A stretch of 64,000 bases of DNA from Atrichornis clamosus (GCA_013400975.1 WBMZ01006375.1:186001-250000), one strand, 5' to 3'. Positions 1-12,963 are shown, numbered from the stretch's first letter. Notes: generated by a model not told the origin, from the letters alone. Made by a program: numbers and translations.

Positions 1-3000
1 ATAAAATCCCAGGATCCCAGAATTTTTCTTCTGTATTCCTATTCATATATTAGAATTCCAGGGTCTTTCATATATTCTACCTTCAAATTTGACTTATGGC
101 CATAGTCCACGAAAAGAGGACTGCACAGCTAAATTTAGCCAGTGAAAAGAGCAGGAAAGTCTTTTAAGTTGTATTCTTTAACACATTCGTTGTGTCCCTC
201 CCCACCTTCCTGACCCCCTTTTCCTTTCCTTTCTAAGTCATGAGAAACATTACCACCACCTCTAACTTTTCTTGGCCAACTGAAGAATAAGTTTTAATTT
301 TAATACCCCTCTCAAGCTGCAACATTTAAGGATATACAGGTTACAAACTGTGTATTTTTTTTTTTCTAGTGCTGACAGGGGAAAGTAATTTCTCATTCTC
401 TTTCTTTTCCTCTTTTCCGCTTTGGGATGCCAGCCTTGCAAATCAATATTTCATTTTGAAGGAGCCATGTTTGATGCCAGTTCTACTTATTTGCTTTGCA
501 GTCACTGCAGTAATTCTTTGTAGCTCTGTCAGTATGTAAATTAAACCAAGCATAGATAGCTTTGTGTTGCTTAATGTTCAGCTGATAAAAATTAATGTGG
601 TGTGAAATGAGCATTTTATCTGACTGCAGATACAGTGCCGGAGTTAATTAGACTGGCAGAGCAAAACGTTATTAAACATACAGGCCCCTGATCATCAAGA
701 GCTGGGTGAACCTCAAAAATGTGGGTTTGGGTGGGCAGTGTAATGTAAATTGAGTGAGGCAGCCTCAAAGCAAACACACTGAGAATGGTGCCCTCCTTCA
801 GCAATAAGACATGACAGACAGAGCAGTAGTGCTGATGAATGCATGCCTTGGGTGCACAGTGTAAGGTACAAGGCAAGCCAAATGCTTCCAGCACGCTTGG
901 GAAGTGCATTAATCAGCATTAACACATGATCTACAATGTCTTATTGTCATTAAACATTGCCACTTCTTAAGTTCAGAATTCGGTGACAGTTAAATGATCA
1001 GTAAGCCAAATCAAATAAAAGCAGCAAAACATTTAATTCAGCATAAGTTATTTCAGTAAAAGTATTTTCATATATTTAGTTAGTTCTCTTGGAAGATTGC
1101 CTTGCAGCACTGGTGTAATACACTGCAATTTTCTCTAATTAAAACAAAAAAGCACTAACAAAGATACTTTTTTTCCTATATACTAAATATATTCTCTAAG
1201 TATTGGCTCACTTCATCTGTTGTATGAATATGGAGCCTATTTTGATATTCCCAATGCTCTGTTTGTGCTGGATAAATTTATGAAGAGAATCAGAGGCATT
1301 ATAATATTGCCATGAAAAGCTGTGTTGGATACAACCAAACAGGCCTTTTACTTTTGATGCTGTGATAGGTGAGTTTGGAACAAGTACCCAACTTCCCCAG
1401 TATTGCTGCCCAGGCGAGATGCAGTGAGACTAATGGTTTTAGCCAGTGAAACCTACAGCAATGTATGGGGTTTTGGAGCACACGTCTTAATGTATAATTG
1501 GAGACTTCAGGCTGTGGTGTTTATTCTCAGAGAGAGGAGGCTCTAAGTCATATCCAAACAAACCTACCAGCCAACACCCAGAGTGGCAGGTGTCTCTGTG
1601 GGTAGTTAGGCACCTAAAGGACTCTAGAGGCGGAACAGATCACCTGAGAGGACTGTGTTGATCACTTTTCTAAAAGGACCAGCTGGCACTGGAGGCTGAG
1701 TTATGCAGTGGACAGAACATTGCTGGGCAGTGAAAACTCTAAGAATGCTTTTCTGTCTCCTTGTGAGCCCTAGAATGCTGTTGAACAACCTCAGTTTTAC
1801 TTCCTAGCAACCTGCCTCTTAAATAACCTTTCCTGGTATGCCTGAGAGTCTGACATATTTCTACCTAGGGCTTCATCCCTGCAGTGCTCTGATAAATAGT
1901 ACTTTCATAAATCTGATGTTTCTCTGTAGTGCAGGTGATCCATTTTGTGTGTTTCATCTGTTTGTCCTGCACTTCCTGTGCTTTGACGCTACTCTAGATG
2001 TTTATGCTCCAGTACTTAGCCTTCAAGGAACAGGCCTTTGGTTTTTCAGTTGTTCTTTTGTCCTGTGCTGGTCTGATGTCCCAGTGTCCCTCCAAGCTGG
2101 TGGTACTGTTGACCTCTCAGCCCCTTTGCACTGCAAATTGTTGTCATGGGGCTTGCAGAACGTAATGCCACATTCTCCCTCGGGTTGTCCTCAGCAGGTA
2201 GGGTGCTGGGTGGGCTCTGAGTGTGTTCACGAAGAGCCCCTTGTGCTTTTGCGTTACATAATACCATCAGTGAGAGTCCTACTTTGCTGCTTCTGAGTGT
2301 TTCTGAACAGCGCATGCACCAGAGACAAAATATTAGGAGCAGACAGCAGGACCTCAGTGGCTGTTCTCAAAACTATTAAAAATGAGCAGAGGGTGGTCAG
2401 TACTTACATGGATGCATAAATTGATATCCCTTATTAACTACATAATTTGCTTGACACTAACTGGAATTTTCAGGCATAATTGAAGAATTTAAGCTTTTTG
2501 GCTGAGTCTCAAAGGATCTGTGAAGGTGACTAAGGAATCCTGTGAATGTTATACAGAAGCCTCACAGTAGGAGGACTTGGGATGCTTTTACGCTACATGC
2601 CCGTTACTTCTAGGTGTGTTTGTGAGAAACAGGATGATGTAAGGCTGTCTCCGTATTTGTATCCACTGCTTTGCCTTCCTTATCCCTTAGTGATTTTCAG
2701 ATAAAATCCAAATCTCCACTCCCTTCACTTTTTAAAATTATTTACCATTTGAAAGAAACACTGAAAATTCTCTTCCTGATTTCAACAGAGTTGAAATACT
2801 CAGGAAGATGAAGGACTTTATTGTTTCAAAACCCATGCCATTGCTCTCTCCCCTTCAAATGTCACAGTTCAGTGTTGCACATCTCTTAGGCCCTTAAGAG
2901 AGCTGCACGTCGCTGGTAGCCTCTTCCATGGTGCAGCTGAAGTCAGTCAGGTTACCACTGGCTCAGAGTTCCTGGTATGCTCTGTAGAATTCCTCTGTGC

Positions 3001-5019
3001 TTGCAGATATACAGAAAGATAACAAGAGCAGTATTAATTACTGTCCTAACTAGGAATTAAGTAATTTGCAATTAGAAGCATCTCCTTGCTAACCTGGAGT
3101 GATCTATATGCCAGATCCTACCAAGTTTCTCCATTCCATTTTTTTACCTTACTGAGAGGTACTCAGTTCTTTGTGGAGCTGCATTTTACTTAATACCATT
3201 TTCTTTATATTCTTCTATTTTCTTTTATTTTCTTTATTCATTGTGTCCTGTACAGGGTCTTCAGTGCATGTAGGAAGACATCCAGTTGTTCAGAACTGGT
3301 TTTGTCCTTTAACCTCAGAGATCAAATGTATTTCCGTTATCAGGAAATAAAAATTAGACCCCTTCCTCTGTAGTAACTTGTATTTGCTGCCTTTTAGTAC
3401 TGCAGTGTCCTAGGTCAAATTTCCAGGTGTGTTGTTTTTTGCATGTTCCTTTTTGTCCAGCTGTCCAGGCTTTTCACTGGCACAAGTTAGGAATTACTAG
3501 GGGCCTCAGTCTGGAATTTTGAAAAGATATCTAAAATTACAGAAACTCATATTTTTTGGGTTGGAACTCTCTTTTGAGAACAGTCTCTTTCAGATTTTCC
3601 AGACTTCTCTCTATCTAAAATTAGACATAACAAAAACCCAAAGCAAAGGCCTGAACAACCAACAACCAACACCACCACTGAAAATTATTATGATAGCTGC
3701 AAATCCCACAAATCTCTGTTGGAACTAAGATAATTTTTAAATAAAATCATGATATTGAAGATTTTGACGACCACCTAATCGGCAGGAAAAAAAAAATTAA
3801 ATCTCACCTGTAAAAAATTAGTTGTTATATTTTTTTAAAATTTGGTTACCTAAAAGTATCCATACCTTTGCTGAATTAAAAAGATGGCTTATTTTGCTCT
3901 GATGTGACCTTGTATTTATTTATATAGCTTCCAATATTATAGAAATGAGTATAGTGGACCAAGCTGTTGTTGGTGTTTGGCAAAGCTATTTATAAAGCTC
4001 CTATCACCAGAAAAAAGCTTTTAGACTTCCTCCTTTTGATTCAACAGAATCTAAAATTTTGCTCTTACATTGTGAAGTCTAAGTAAGGCCCAACAGAGGA
4101 ACAGAGAGACATTATACTTTTGAAGTGCTGATCTTCCTTTCCCCTGTTCACCCTTTTTTTTACAGTTACTTGAATGGCAACCCAGATTAATAGTGACAGA
4201 ATTTTGTTAGACCGCAAAGTATCACTGATACGAAATAAATTGGTTATCTTAAATCCAACACTTAGGCAGCACTACCAAAATCCCTCCCACCTGAGACAGT
4301 TTTAGGAAGAAAAAGTGAGGATTCATTTAAGTACAATTTTTATATTTTAGAACTGTTTTGGTGCCAAGGATTCATAGGGCCACATCTCAAACTGGAAATA
4401 AATTAATAGGATCCTGCTTGCAGCAGGTCACTTGTATCTGCTCAGGAACAGACTTTGTGCTATAACAAAATATGAGGGTCTGTCTGAACAAAATACTTTG
4501 GAAGCGTCAGCTGAGAAATGTTTGATCATTTGTTATGTGCTCCTATCTTTCTTGAAGTGATTTGTACACTATAGCCAAAAAAGCTCCAAAAAGATAGAGA
4601 TCTGTCACTTAATTTCATTTATTCAACCGTGTTAGGGACTCTAGACGAGAGACTTTTCCTTTGTGTCGCTCAGGGTTTCCAGCAGTGATACAGATGTCTG
4701 GGTCTTGGTCCTGCACAGTCCTGCAGTTCATACATGCCTGCTCATTAAGTTTAGCTGAGGAGTGCAGGCAGTAGTGCTTGGTGTCATTTCTCTTTGGACT
4801 GCAGCCTAAAGTGTGTACACAAGTGGCTGAGATTAATTCACTTCACTGCTCTCCCTAATTGTGTAGACTCAAACTATGCAACGTTCTACCCCGGGGGAAA
4901 AAAAAGTAAAAAGGAAATAAACCAGCTTCTATAAAATCTACAGTCCATTAGATGAGAAGGTCTGTTTGTGTAGAATTCAGAGCAGTAACACCTCTGAGAT
5001 GTGGTTCCTGCCTGGTTTC
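1..5019. other. Non-coding, AT-rich unique sequence
   Basis: No gene is seen. The only structure noticed is the homeobox-site-bearing stretch at 600-1080 and T-rich runs near 3206-3240. A 152-codon plus-strand frame at 1838-2296 is hydrophobic, has many cysteines and prolines, and resembles no family I know. I take it as chance. Confidence 0.6.
600..1080. other. Possible conserved non-coding (enhancer-like) stretch
   Basis: This AT-leaning, repeat-free stretch holds several homeodomain-type cores: 'gttaatta' near 646, paired 'cattaa' motifs near 907-922 and 'gtcattaaac' near 947. It resembles vertebrate conserved non-coding elements in texture (unique sequence, TAAT cores, no simple repeats). 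This is pattern recognition only, because no alignment was possible. Minus-strand frames here (97 and 70 codons) show no known domain. Confidence 0.2.
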
Positions 5020-5150
5020 TGCTGCTCCGGGAGGCTCCGGCTCCGTGACTGCGCCCTGAGCCCGCAGCCAAGCTCCGGGGGCTCTGGAGCCGAGCTTGCT
5101 GAGCTGTGGCCAGTGGGAACCCTCCTGGTGCGCTTGGCAGGGCGCTGACT
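5020..5150. other. CpG-rich pocket
   Basis: Nine CpG dinucleotides fall within about 125 bases, while flanking sequence has almost none. The pocket is G/C-rich ('ctccgggaggctccggctcc') and is overlapped by open frames on both strands (60 codons plus, 120 and 72 codons minus), as expected from composition. It is too short for a classical CpG island. It could be a remnant of an island, a small intragenic promoter, or a GC-biased gene-conversion hotspot. Confidence 0.5.
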
Positions 5151-8100
5151 GCAGGGAGAGGCACATCCCAGGGTGAAGGATGGTTCAGTGCTCCAGAGCA
5201 GCTGGATTCAGTGCACGAGCTGCCGCTTGCTGCCTTCGTGCCGTTCAAGTATTGGGCAATGTGCTGAGCAGAGCACAGAACCTGGTCAGTGAAATGAATA
5301 GCACTGTTTGGCCAATCTGCATCTTGGCCTTGCCACGTTCACTCGGAGTTCCCGTGCTCAGTATTCCCCTCATGGAAGCAGCAGTCTGTTCCAACAGTGA
5401 AATAGCCAACAGCATGTGGCTGCACAGCGACTGGATTGCAGACCGAGGTTTTGTGTTTTGCTTGTTCTTCCACAGCCTTAAACCTTAAATTCCAAGGTTG
5501 TTTAGTTGAATCTCATTCAACTGAATTGCTCTAAATGGAAGTTATTTGTACAGGCACACATGGATGTCCATGGATAAATCTGAAGTAAACGTCAATAGTG
5601 GTATATTTTTTTAGGTATTCAGTGAGTAGTTAGTATTTGCTAATATTTGAAAAACTTACTTTGAAAATAAGGTCTTCAGCTGGTATAAGAAAGGATTATG
5701 TCAGTCTCCACAGGCATCTCTCACAAAGGCCCTTCATTTCACTGTAACTTTCTTTGCCTATCTAGAACATTGCAACTTATTTTTTAGAGCAATGTTTGTA
5801 GTAAAATGTGAAAACTGCCTTTTTAGAAGTATAGTTAACCTACATATTGGGCACCATCAACATTATCGAGTCAGTCTAAATAAAAAACCACTTCAGTTTA
5901 CAGGAAAAACTGTTTCAAAGAAAACATCAGCAGCTATGGGAAAGGTAAGTAGGTCTGTGTTTCAATAGCTCAGTGTTCCTTAGAGGGTCACAGGAAGTTC
6001 ATAAGAGACCATGAAGTTTGTACTAGCCAGGGTTCAGCCAGCAACTTTTCCTTTCCAGCAGTGGCTCAGCTGCTCCAGTGTTCACAGCAGCACCTGATAA
6101 ACAACCCCTGCATGGCTCCTCTCACTCCTTGCTCGCCCACAAAGGGTCACTCACCATGAGCATACAGAAGTAGCTCTGTGGTCCCACGGCAATGTCACAG
6201 CAAATCGCTCCGGCTGGGCACAGACCAGTGGGCTCAAAAAGGGCCATGTGTGCAAAACACCCTCACAGTAACGTGTAAGACCATGCCTTCAAGTTCTCCA
6301 AACCTACTGCCATGGAGTGGACACTTCCTGCATTTGGTATGGATTTAAATATCTCTAGAAGTTGTACAGTGTGAAATAGATTAAGCAGGGAAAGCAAAAT
6401 TAAAGACTTTGCTCATTGTAATGCAGCTCCCCTCCCCTTGGTCACGTATTCGTGATGGGGTAGGTGACAGCACTTGACAGCCATTGCAGACCCAAATAAC
6501 GGGTGTGAGTTTACATCTCAGTGTTAGAGCCATTCGTGTATCTAACAATTGCATGTGAAAATTCTGGTACTAGATTAGCATTCTTGTTGTGTATCTTACT
6601 TTACCATTTTCTGTAGAAATGTGCTGAATTAAATCAAGGAATATTGTTGCTGACGTCTTTCCCTCACCAATATTCCTCACACATTCATTACCTCACACCT
6701 TTTAAGAGTTATTTCGTTTACAGGCACAAAACTGTGCTAGATTCTGAACAGTGCAAAACCAGACCAGGTCAGATCAGTTTTGTAGTGGAAGGTGGCTTAA
6801 GATTCCTTCCTATCAGGAAATCCCAGTTTGCTGAAGCCAATGCCTTTCATGTACTCATTTGGATGTAGCACTTTATGCAGAGGGAGGCAATTTCCAGTCA
6901 AGGTTGTAGGGCCAGACCCCTGACTCACCAGCTACTGCCACTAAGCAAGATTCAGAATAGAACTGAAACTGCTTTCTTTCTCATCTCCACTGAGTAGATA
7001 CTCTGAGGGCTCTGTGTGTCTTGGTGTCTGTTCAGTTGGAGATGGTTTACTTAACAGAAATAATTAATTATTCTAAACCTTGGGAAAACACATGCTGTAC
7101 TTCTGCCTCAACAAGCAGCAGGTGATCTGGTGGGGCCCTAATGTTGTGAGCTGCAAAGTACTCTTTTGTCCTTTTAACTTCACTTAGGGATGAGGCTTCT
7201 TAGAACACCAAGGAGGCACCACAAGTTGCAGGATAAGGTACAAATTCTGAAAATATGGCTTCCATTAGGATAAGCCCCTAAGTGTTTGAATGCTGATGTG
7301 CAACTGGATCAGCAGCCAAAACTATACCACTTAAAAGCACAAGCCTTTATCATCAGATTTCCAGTAGCACCTTCTGTGATTCACACAGAGATGGCCTTCT
7401 TCTATTCTCCAGCTTAAAGCCTAGTCAAATTCCAGAATTGCAAAGACATGCAGTATGGAGCATCCAGTTTCCGTAAAATGGCTGTGGGGTTTTTTTGGTC
7501 AGTTGTCACCTTCATCTGAAGATACAGCTTAGAGTTTACGTGGAAAGAATCCAGTGTTTTTTTTCATTGATGCAAATATGTGGTCATTTCTGTATGTTTT
7601 AGAGCATTGCCACCTGTGAGAACACATCACCTTTAGCGGTCCCAGAGTAATTGATATTTGTGTCTGTAATTGCACTGGGTCTGTCTGTATCCCAAACCTG
7701 TGGTGTTCTGCATTGCTAACACAGGAGTGAGGAGATGTGTTTAAAGTTGACAAGAAGCAGGAAAAACAGTCCTGGCTTGGTTTGCTCAAGTGGAAGAAAT
7801 AATTTACCTGAGGCTTGGCACATTTCAACTGTGTGGCAGAGTTTGGTGCAGAGATCCATCAACCAGCCCTGCCTGACCTGACAGAAGAACCAGGAGTTAC
7901 CTCTTTTCCTCAGCATGACCCTACAAACCGGCTAATTGAATGACCCCAGAAACAGATTATTAGTCTGGCTGCAAGTGTTTCTTTTGTGACTGAGCTGCTA
8001 CTTGTGCAGGCTTCTGTGCTATCCCCGTGTCCAGGCAGGAGAATGCTGTGAGGGTTGTGTGCTCCCCTTGAGCATGTTCTTATCTCTCATACAGAGCTAT

Positions 8101-8869
8101 AGGTAGGCTGATCTCAGATGGTTTTAAGAGTTTAATGAGTTTAATAGGTAGAATAAGCTTGTTAACGAGTTGATGATGTACTTAGAGTGGCTCCACCTTC
8201 TTTAGGAAATGTGCATCAACTTCAAGGGTAGCTGAGGTTCTGGTTTTGTCCATTTTGGAAGAAATCTATCACTTTCCTCCACTTCAGTCTTCTGAACATC
8301 TTGGGGATTAACTTTATCAACCAATAAGTTTCATCGTTTGCCAGCCTGAGTTTTTTAGCTTGTTTTTTTTTAATTGTCCATTCTGTGGTATTTTTTATTG
8401 CCTCTGTTTGTGGTAAACAGCAGTTTGCCATTTGTTTCTCAAAAGGCCTAAAGACCAGCATGAAGCTGTGGCTCATGGGCTCTTTTCTAGACAAGAAATG
8501 GGTCTTGACATTTTTGAATTTTATATATCCTATCAGGTGAGCTTTTGATCCCACTTTCTCACTTTGAAGCAAGACATTTATAATGAATTAAGTTAAAATA
8601 TACTTTGCTACTGCATGACATGACTGATGTGCTAGGTTATCACTCCATTACAGTGTTGAAGATGGCTTTTAAATTAATGAAGTTGGCATGGTATGAAGGT
8701 TGTAGCCTGCACATTCTCTGGAATGTTAGGAACCCACTACTCCTCCCACTTCTCATGTCTCCCTGTAACTCTAGGGGTAGCAAAATTTGGATATTGTATG
8801 TATTATACATTTCTTATAAACTCTGTAGGGCAGAGTTCCATGCCAGAAGTATCAGAGCACACTTTTAGT
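5151..8869. other. Non-coding sequence with exon-like segments
   Basis: No recognisable gene. It contains a 41-nt segment (5904-5944) with an ideal donor but a weak acceptor, and the minus-strand 70-nt candidate at 7808-7877. The open frames at 5180-5488, 7529-7828 and 8222-8572 have no recognisable domains. Confidence 0.55.
7808..7877 (-). other. Candidate 70-nt exon, minus strand
   Basis: On the minus strand, a pyrimidine-rich acceptor ('cctggttcttctgtcag') precedes 70 nt that end in CAG at the donor 'gtaaat'. Only phase 0 is open. It encodes 23 residues starting VRQGWLMDLCTK and containing three cysteines. The other two frames have stops. It lies within a 66-codon frame (7716-7916) that shows no known motif. 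Host gene and function are unknown, and it may be a pseudoexon. Confidence 0.15.
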
Positions 8870-8940
8870 CTTTTCTTTTTCTTTTCTTTTTTTTTTTTTT
8901 GGTTTTTGTTTTTTTTTTTGTTGTTGTTGTTGTTGTTTTT
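8870..8940. repeat. T-rich tract with (GTT)6
   Basis: A pyrimidine/T-rich tract ends in six GTT units (about 8920-8937). It is a simple-sequence, likely length-polymorphic microsatellite. The poly-phenylalanine end of an overlapping 83-codon frame is an artefact of this tract. Confidence 0.9.
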
Positions 8941-11900
8941 CTGATAACTAATTCTGGTATCAGTTCTAGAGAATAGTAAGGTGCATGTCTGCAGCTTGAG
9001 GACTGTGTGCTACCAGCTTCTCTAAGTTAGATCTAATTTTGCTAAGTCACAGATCTGCTTTTGAATTAGTACCTGGATAAATTTCTCAATGCAGATTAAA
9101 AAAGTGATGTTTGAATGAAGGTTTTTATATCCAGTTATAACCTTTGCAACTAACAACGGACAAAGAGATGGAAAAACTTTGTGTTTGGGAAAGGGTAGCT
9201 CTTTTGGTTGCATTTTGAAGAGTTTTCTGGAAGAAATAAACCAAACAAACCCACAGTCCCCAAAACAAAACCAGAAATCCTGTCTGCTTCACAGACTTGG
9301 AGACATGTCTGAGTTAACAAGCTGGTATTGGTCAAACTGTAAAATAAATACAAAAGATTTCCTAAGGATTTTTTTTTTTGTTGATCTCTATATTACATTT
9401 GTTCCCCCAAAATGCACTCCTTGCTAATTGTTGCTGAAGGAAAGTGTCTGTGTGCTCAGCAAAGGAAAGGAGTGTTTACAAAAGGGCTGTTAACCCTTGC
9501 CACCCCGAGTAGCAGTAGACAAATGGTTGTCGAATTTCTGTTTTATACAGATTTTACTGCATGGGGGGTGGATTTTGGTGCTTGCTCCTTGTTTTCTAGA
9601 GTGGATTAAAAACACTGCTCATTGTATATTGCAAGTTTTAGCCTCTAAGATAAACTAAGAGCATTTTTTAAATAAATACATTTGAACTTGCACTAAACCT
9701 TGTGTGGGGACTGAAGCTTATTCACATTGTTGGACTCAGAAATTGAGCTCACCTGCATGAGGTCAAATAAGCTCCAAATATAATTTATTATTTTTTAATT
9801 TATCAATAGACTGTGTTCAAGCTAAGTTGTTTTGGCTTGGGGGGTTTTTTTAGGCAGACTGAGCCAATTTATCTTTAATTCAGGTAGAACAGAACATAAC
9901 TTTTAAAATCTACATTCCAATGCAAAAGGGTCAAACTCAGCAAAAGGCACAAAAATTAGTTATAAAATTAAATTTAATTTTTCATGTCTGTGTTGCCACA
10001 GTGAATGAGGTTTGAAAGGGTAGGGAGTAGCACTCAATTCACTGAAGTGTGACAATTCTTCCATGTCACTGATTTCAAGCCTGAAGGGGATGACATCCTG
10101 TAAGCACATTCATCCATTTGTGTTTATTAAATTAAAGCCTACGTGAATGTGCAACAACAGACTGTTCATTAACAGAAAAAGAGACTATTGCTTTCCTCTT
10201 GGGACTGTTTTGGCTTTGATCCATTGATCTATTCTTGCATTGACGTAAATATTAGGGTTTTGTTTGTATTGGTTTTGTTTTCTTCCTGTGAAAGATGAGA
10301 CAATAGACAGCAGAAAAAATATTTAGTGCTGATCATGTTCATATCTACCATATACTGTAATTAGCTAAATTAGTTATAAAGCATAATAAAATAAACAGCA
10401 GGGAATGCAGTACCCCCAGTGAAAAAGAGAATCCTAATTTTTTTCTCAGTTATCTCTGCTAATATCTATTGTACTTTGCTTGATACACAGGCGTTAGGTG
10501 GAAGGGAAAAAGAAGTAAACACTAGCTGGGCGGTGTTATGCAATGTGTTGTTGAACACATCTATTTCAGTAGCACCCGAAGACTCACAGGCAAAAGCTGT
10601 ATTTTTATTGTGCAGCACCCTGAACAGAGGCTTGAAAATAACAGCAGTGCCTCACAGGGGGTACTGTGAAGTTTCACATCAGAGAGAGAGAGTAAATCTC
10701 AGCTGCAGGTTTTCAGAAGCTCCCCAATTCCTCCTCCCCGTTTTATTAGTAGTGCATATTTCAAACTGTTGGGAAATATCAGTGTTATCAAGTCAGGATC
10801 TGTCTCTGTACAAGAAGAAAGAGGATCGCAGGAGAAGGGTTACAGTCTCCCTGACCAGTTGATGGAGATCCTGGGAAAGGGTGGGAGGGAGAAAGCCTTC
10901 AGATGTTTTTGCAAGAAGCTACATTTCAGCAGAACAGGATAATAGGTATAGGGGTCCCAAAGATGAGATACTTTAGTTCAACAGAGAATACAATATACAT
11001 AAAAGATGAGGGTGTAATTTGAGGGATACAGAAATGATTGCTCTACTTCTTCAGGGTGCAAAAATTGTCTGTGTAGCAGAAGTAGGAGAGAGAGCAAAGA
11101 CTGCTTTTGAAATACAAATTTTGTAGTGAGAATAAAACAATGGATCCAAAGATGAGAGAGGAATGAAGTGACGGAGCCATCGTGCACAAGGGGTGGTTTT
11201 TTTAGGGTGTTGGAATTAGCACCTGGAGCTGGCTCATGCTGAAGAGCAGGTGTGGTATTCTGCTTGGGAGGGTCAGATAGAAATCAGTATTTTGCTGAGG
11301 TAAAAAATGGATACAGCATGTATACAAAATGGAAATGGGCTGATTATTGAAGCTGAAGCTGCAGAGAATGAGTGTGTGGGATTGTGTGACAGTGTAGCCA
11401 GCAGTGAGTCAGAGAAACAGGCAGAGCCAACAGAAAACAAAAGCCACATGAAAAGGAGGGTGCGTCAAGCTATAGAAAGCCTGGTTTGGTCGAGTTACTG
11501 GGGCTTCCTGGCTGTGGTAAGAATTAGAGGACCTCCTGGGTAGTTTAATGTAAATTGGGAAAAAATAGCAGAAGCCCATCAACATCAGAAAGTATTTTTG
11601 TTAGCTGTGAAACTAGCATATCTAAAATGGGTCATAAAAAAAAAAAAGACCAAGATAATTAGGCATATCATTGAGAACTCAGTGTAGGTGAACAGCACAG
11701 AATATTTCCAAACTGAGTAATAGTAAGGTTGGCCACATTGTGTCTACATATCCTTTCTTGGTTTTGGCATTAAATAGAAGTTAGTATTGATGAAGTTTGA
11801 GAAAAACCCATCTCTCTGCTATGATAAAAAGGAAAATAAATAAAAATTCAGTGGTATTGAACCAAGATGCTTCTTAATTATAACTCTTACTTATGCTGTT

Positions 11901-11994
11901 GAAATATAGCCCCTCCCTAATGTGAAATTGGGAGCCTGAAATCTATAACAGACATAGTTTTGTAGGACTGTTTCATGCTGGTTTTCCCAAGTTT
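8941..11994. other. Non-coding, AT-rich sequence
   Basis: No gene recognised. A 147-codon frame at 10419-10862 starts with a signal-peptide-like MKKRILIFFSVISAN, but its remainder has no domain I know and its composition matches that of the surrounding DNA. A run of G then T near 9840 is low complexity. Confidence 0.55.
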
Positions 11995-12470
11995 TCTGGA
12001 TTATTCCCCCTCCGCCCCCTCATTGCGTAAGGAGGAATCACAAACAGTGCTCCCTAAGGGCCAGGATTCATCTCGGGTATCCCAAGGTCCAGCTCCCTCC
12101 CGGAAGGTCCCTGCCCCTGGTCACTGGCTGTGGGGCAGGCTGGAGTTGGCTGCTGAGGTGTGAAATGGCCCGCGCCTGTAGGATGGGGTGCCTGTGTCTC
12201 TGTTGGGGTGCAAGTCCTTGCTCAGGAGCTGGTGTCTGGGGGAGACTGGCTGTGTGACTCTGGGTGACATCTCCTCCGTGGCAGCAGTGACAGCCCCTGT
12301 GTCCTGGCACTTGTGTGTCCCTGTGCAGCCTCTTTTGCTGTGGACTGTTGGGCTGAAGCCTGGCGGGGTCCGCAGGCTCTGCACAGAGCAGGGGGCAGCA
12401 CGGAGCCCATCCAGGCTGTTGGCTGAGGTGGGATTCATATGCATGCTGAGACCTGGGAAGTGCCAGGTAA
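11995..12470. other. GC-rich pocket
   Basis: A G/C-rich island of about 475 bases lies in AT-rich DNA, with C-rich runs ('ccccctccgccccctc') and scattered CpG. It carries overlapping open frames on both strands, including the splice-bounded 138-nt segment described separately. Dinucleotide CpG is not strongly enriched, so this is a GC-rich patch and not a clear CpG island. Confidence 0.45.
12329..12466 (+). other. Candidate 138-nt exon in a GC-rich pocket
   Basis: This segment of ordinary exon size is open in phase 0 (46 codons, from P after 'ctgtgcag' to CQ before 'gtaaag'). It lies inside a GC-rich pocket that contrasts with its AT-rich surroundings. The donor reads CCAG followed by 'gtaaag'. 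The length is a multiple of three. The predicted peptide begins PLLLWTVGLKPGGVRR and ends LRPGKCQ. I recognise no domain. GC-rich DNA naturally has longer open frames (minus-strand frames of 107 and 80 codons overlap the pocket), so openness alone is weak evidence. Confidence 0.15.
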
Positions 12471-12936
12471 AGAAATTCCTTGTAGTAAATACTTCAGCTT
12501 AAATAATAGAGGTAGCAAAGGCCTTGCTCTGCCTCTTGATGATGAGCTGATAGGGACACTTGCCTTTTTGCCTCTTAAGACAATTACATAACTCCATCAA
12601 TCCAGGAGTTAGTAAAAGGGGGCACCTTCACTCTGTAAAAGCTGTGCCCAAAACAGGAAGACAAGGCCAGAACAGGAGCAAGTGGCAGGTCTCAGATTTG
12701 AAATCCTAATGCCTTCACTGATCAGCCTTTCCCCAAGCAGCCCTGCTGAGTTACTTGTCCCAGGTTTTGCAGCATGTTTGTCCTGGGGACAGGACAGCTC
12801 AATCACTCTGAGGAGACCTGTGGGACTTTGTCATTTAGTGACCTCCCTTCCACAGGGGTAGGCTGAAAGGTAAGGAGCCAGAAACCCTAGCTGGATTCTT
12901 ACTTAGTATTCATGTAGCCTCCTCTTTGCTTTAAAT

Positions 12937-12963
12937 AAAGAAGAGAGAAAAAAGAAAAAAGAG
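12937..12963. repeat. Homopurine tract
   Basis: Twenty-seven consecutive purines (A with interspersed G). Such tracts can form triplex DNA. No other feature is attached. Confidence 0.8.

Noticed and set aside
1838..2296. 152-codon plus-strand hydrophobic frame
   Set aside because: Composition follows the T/C-rich DNA. An overlapping minus-strand frame is equally open, and no family is recognised.
10419..10862. 147-codon plus-strand frame with a signal-peptide-like start
   Set aside because: The hydrophobic start arises from a T-rich acceptor-like stretch. The remainder has no domain and no good donor follows.
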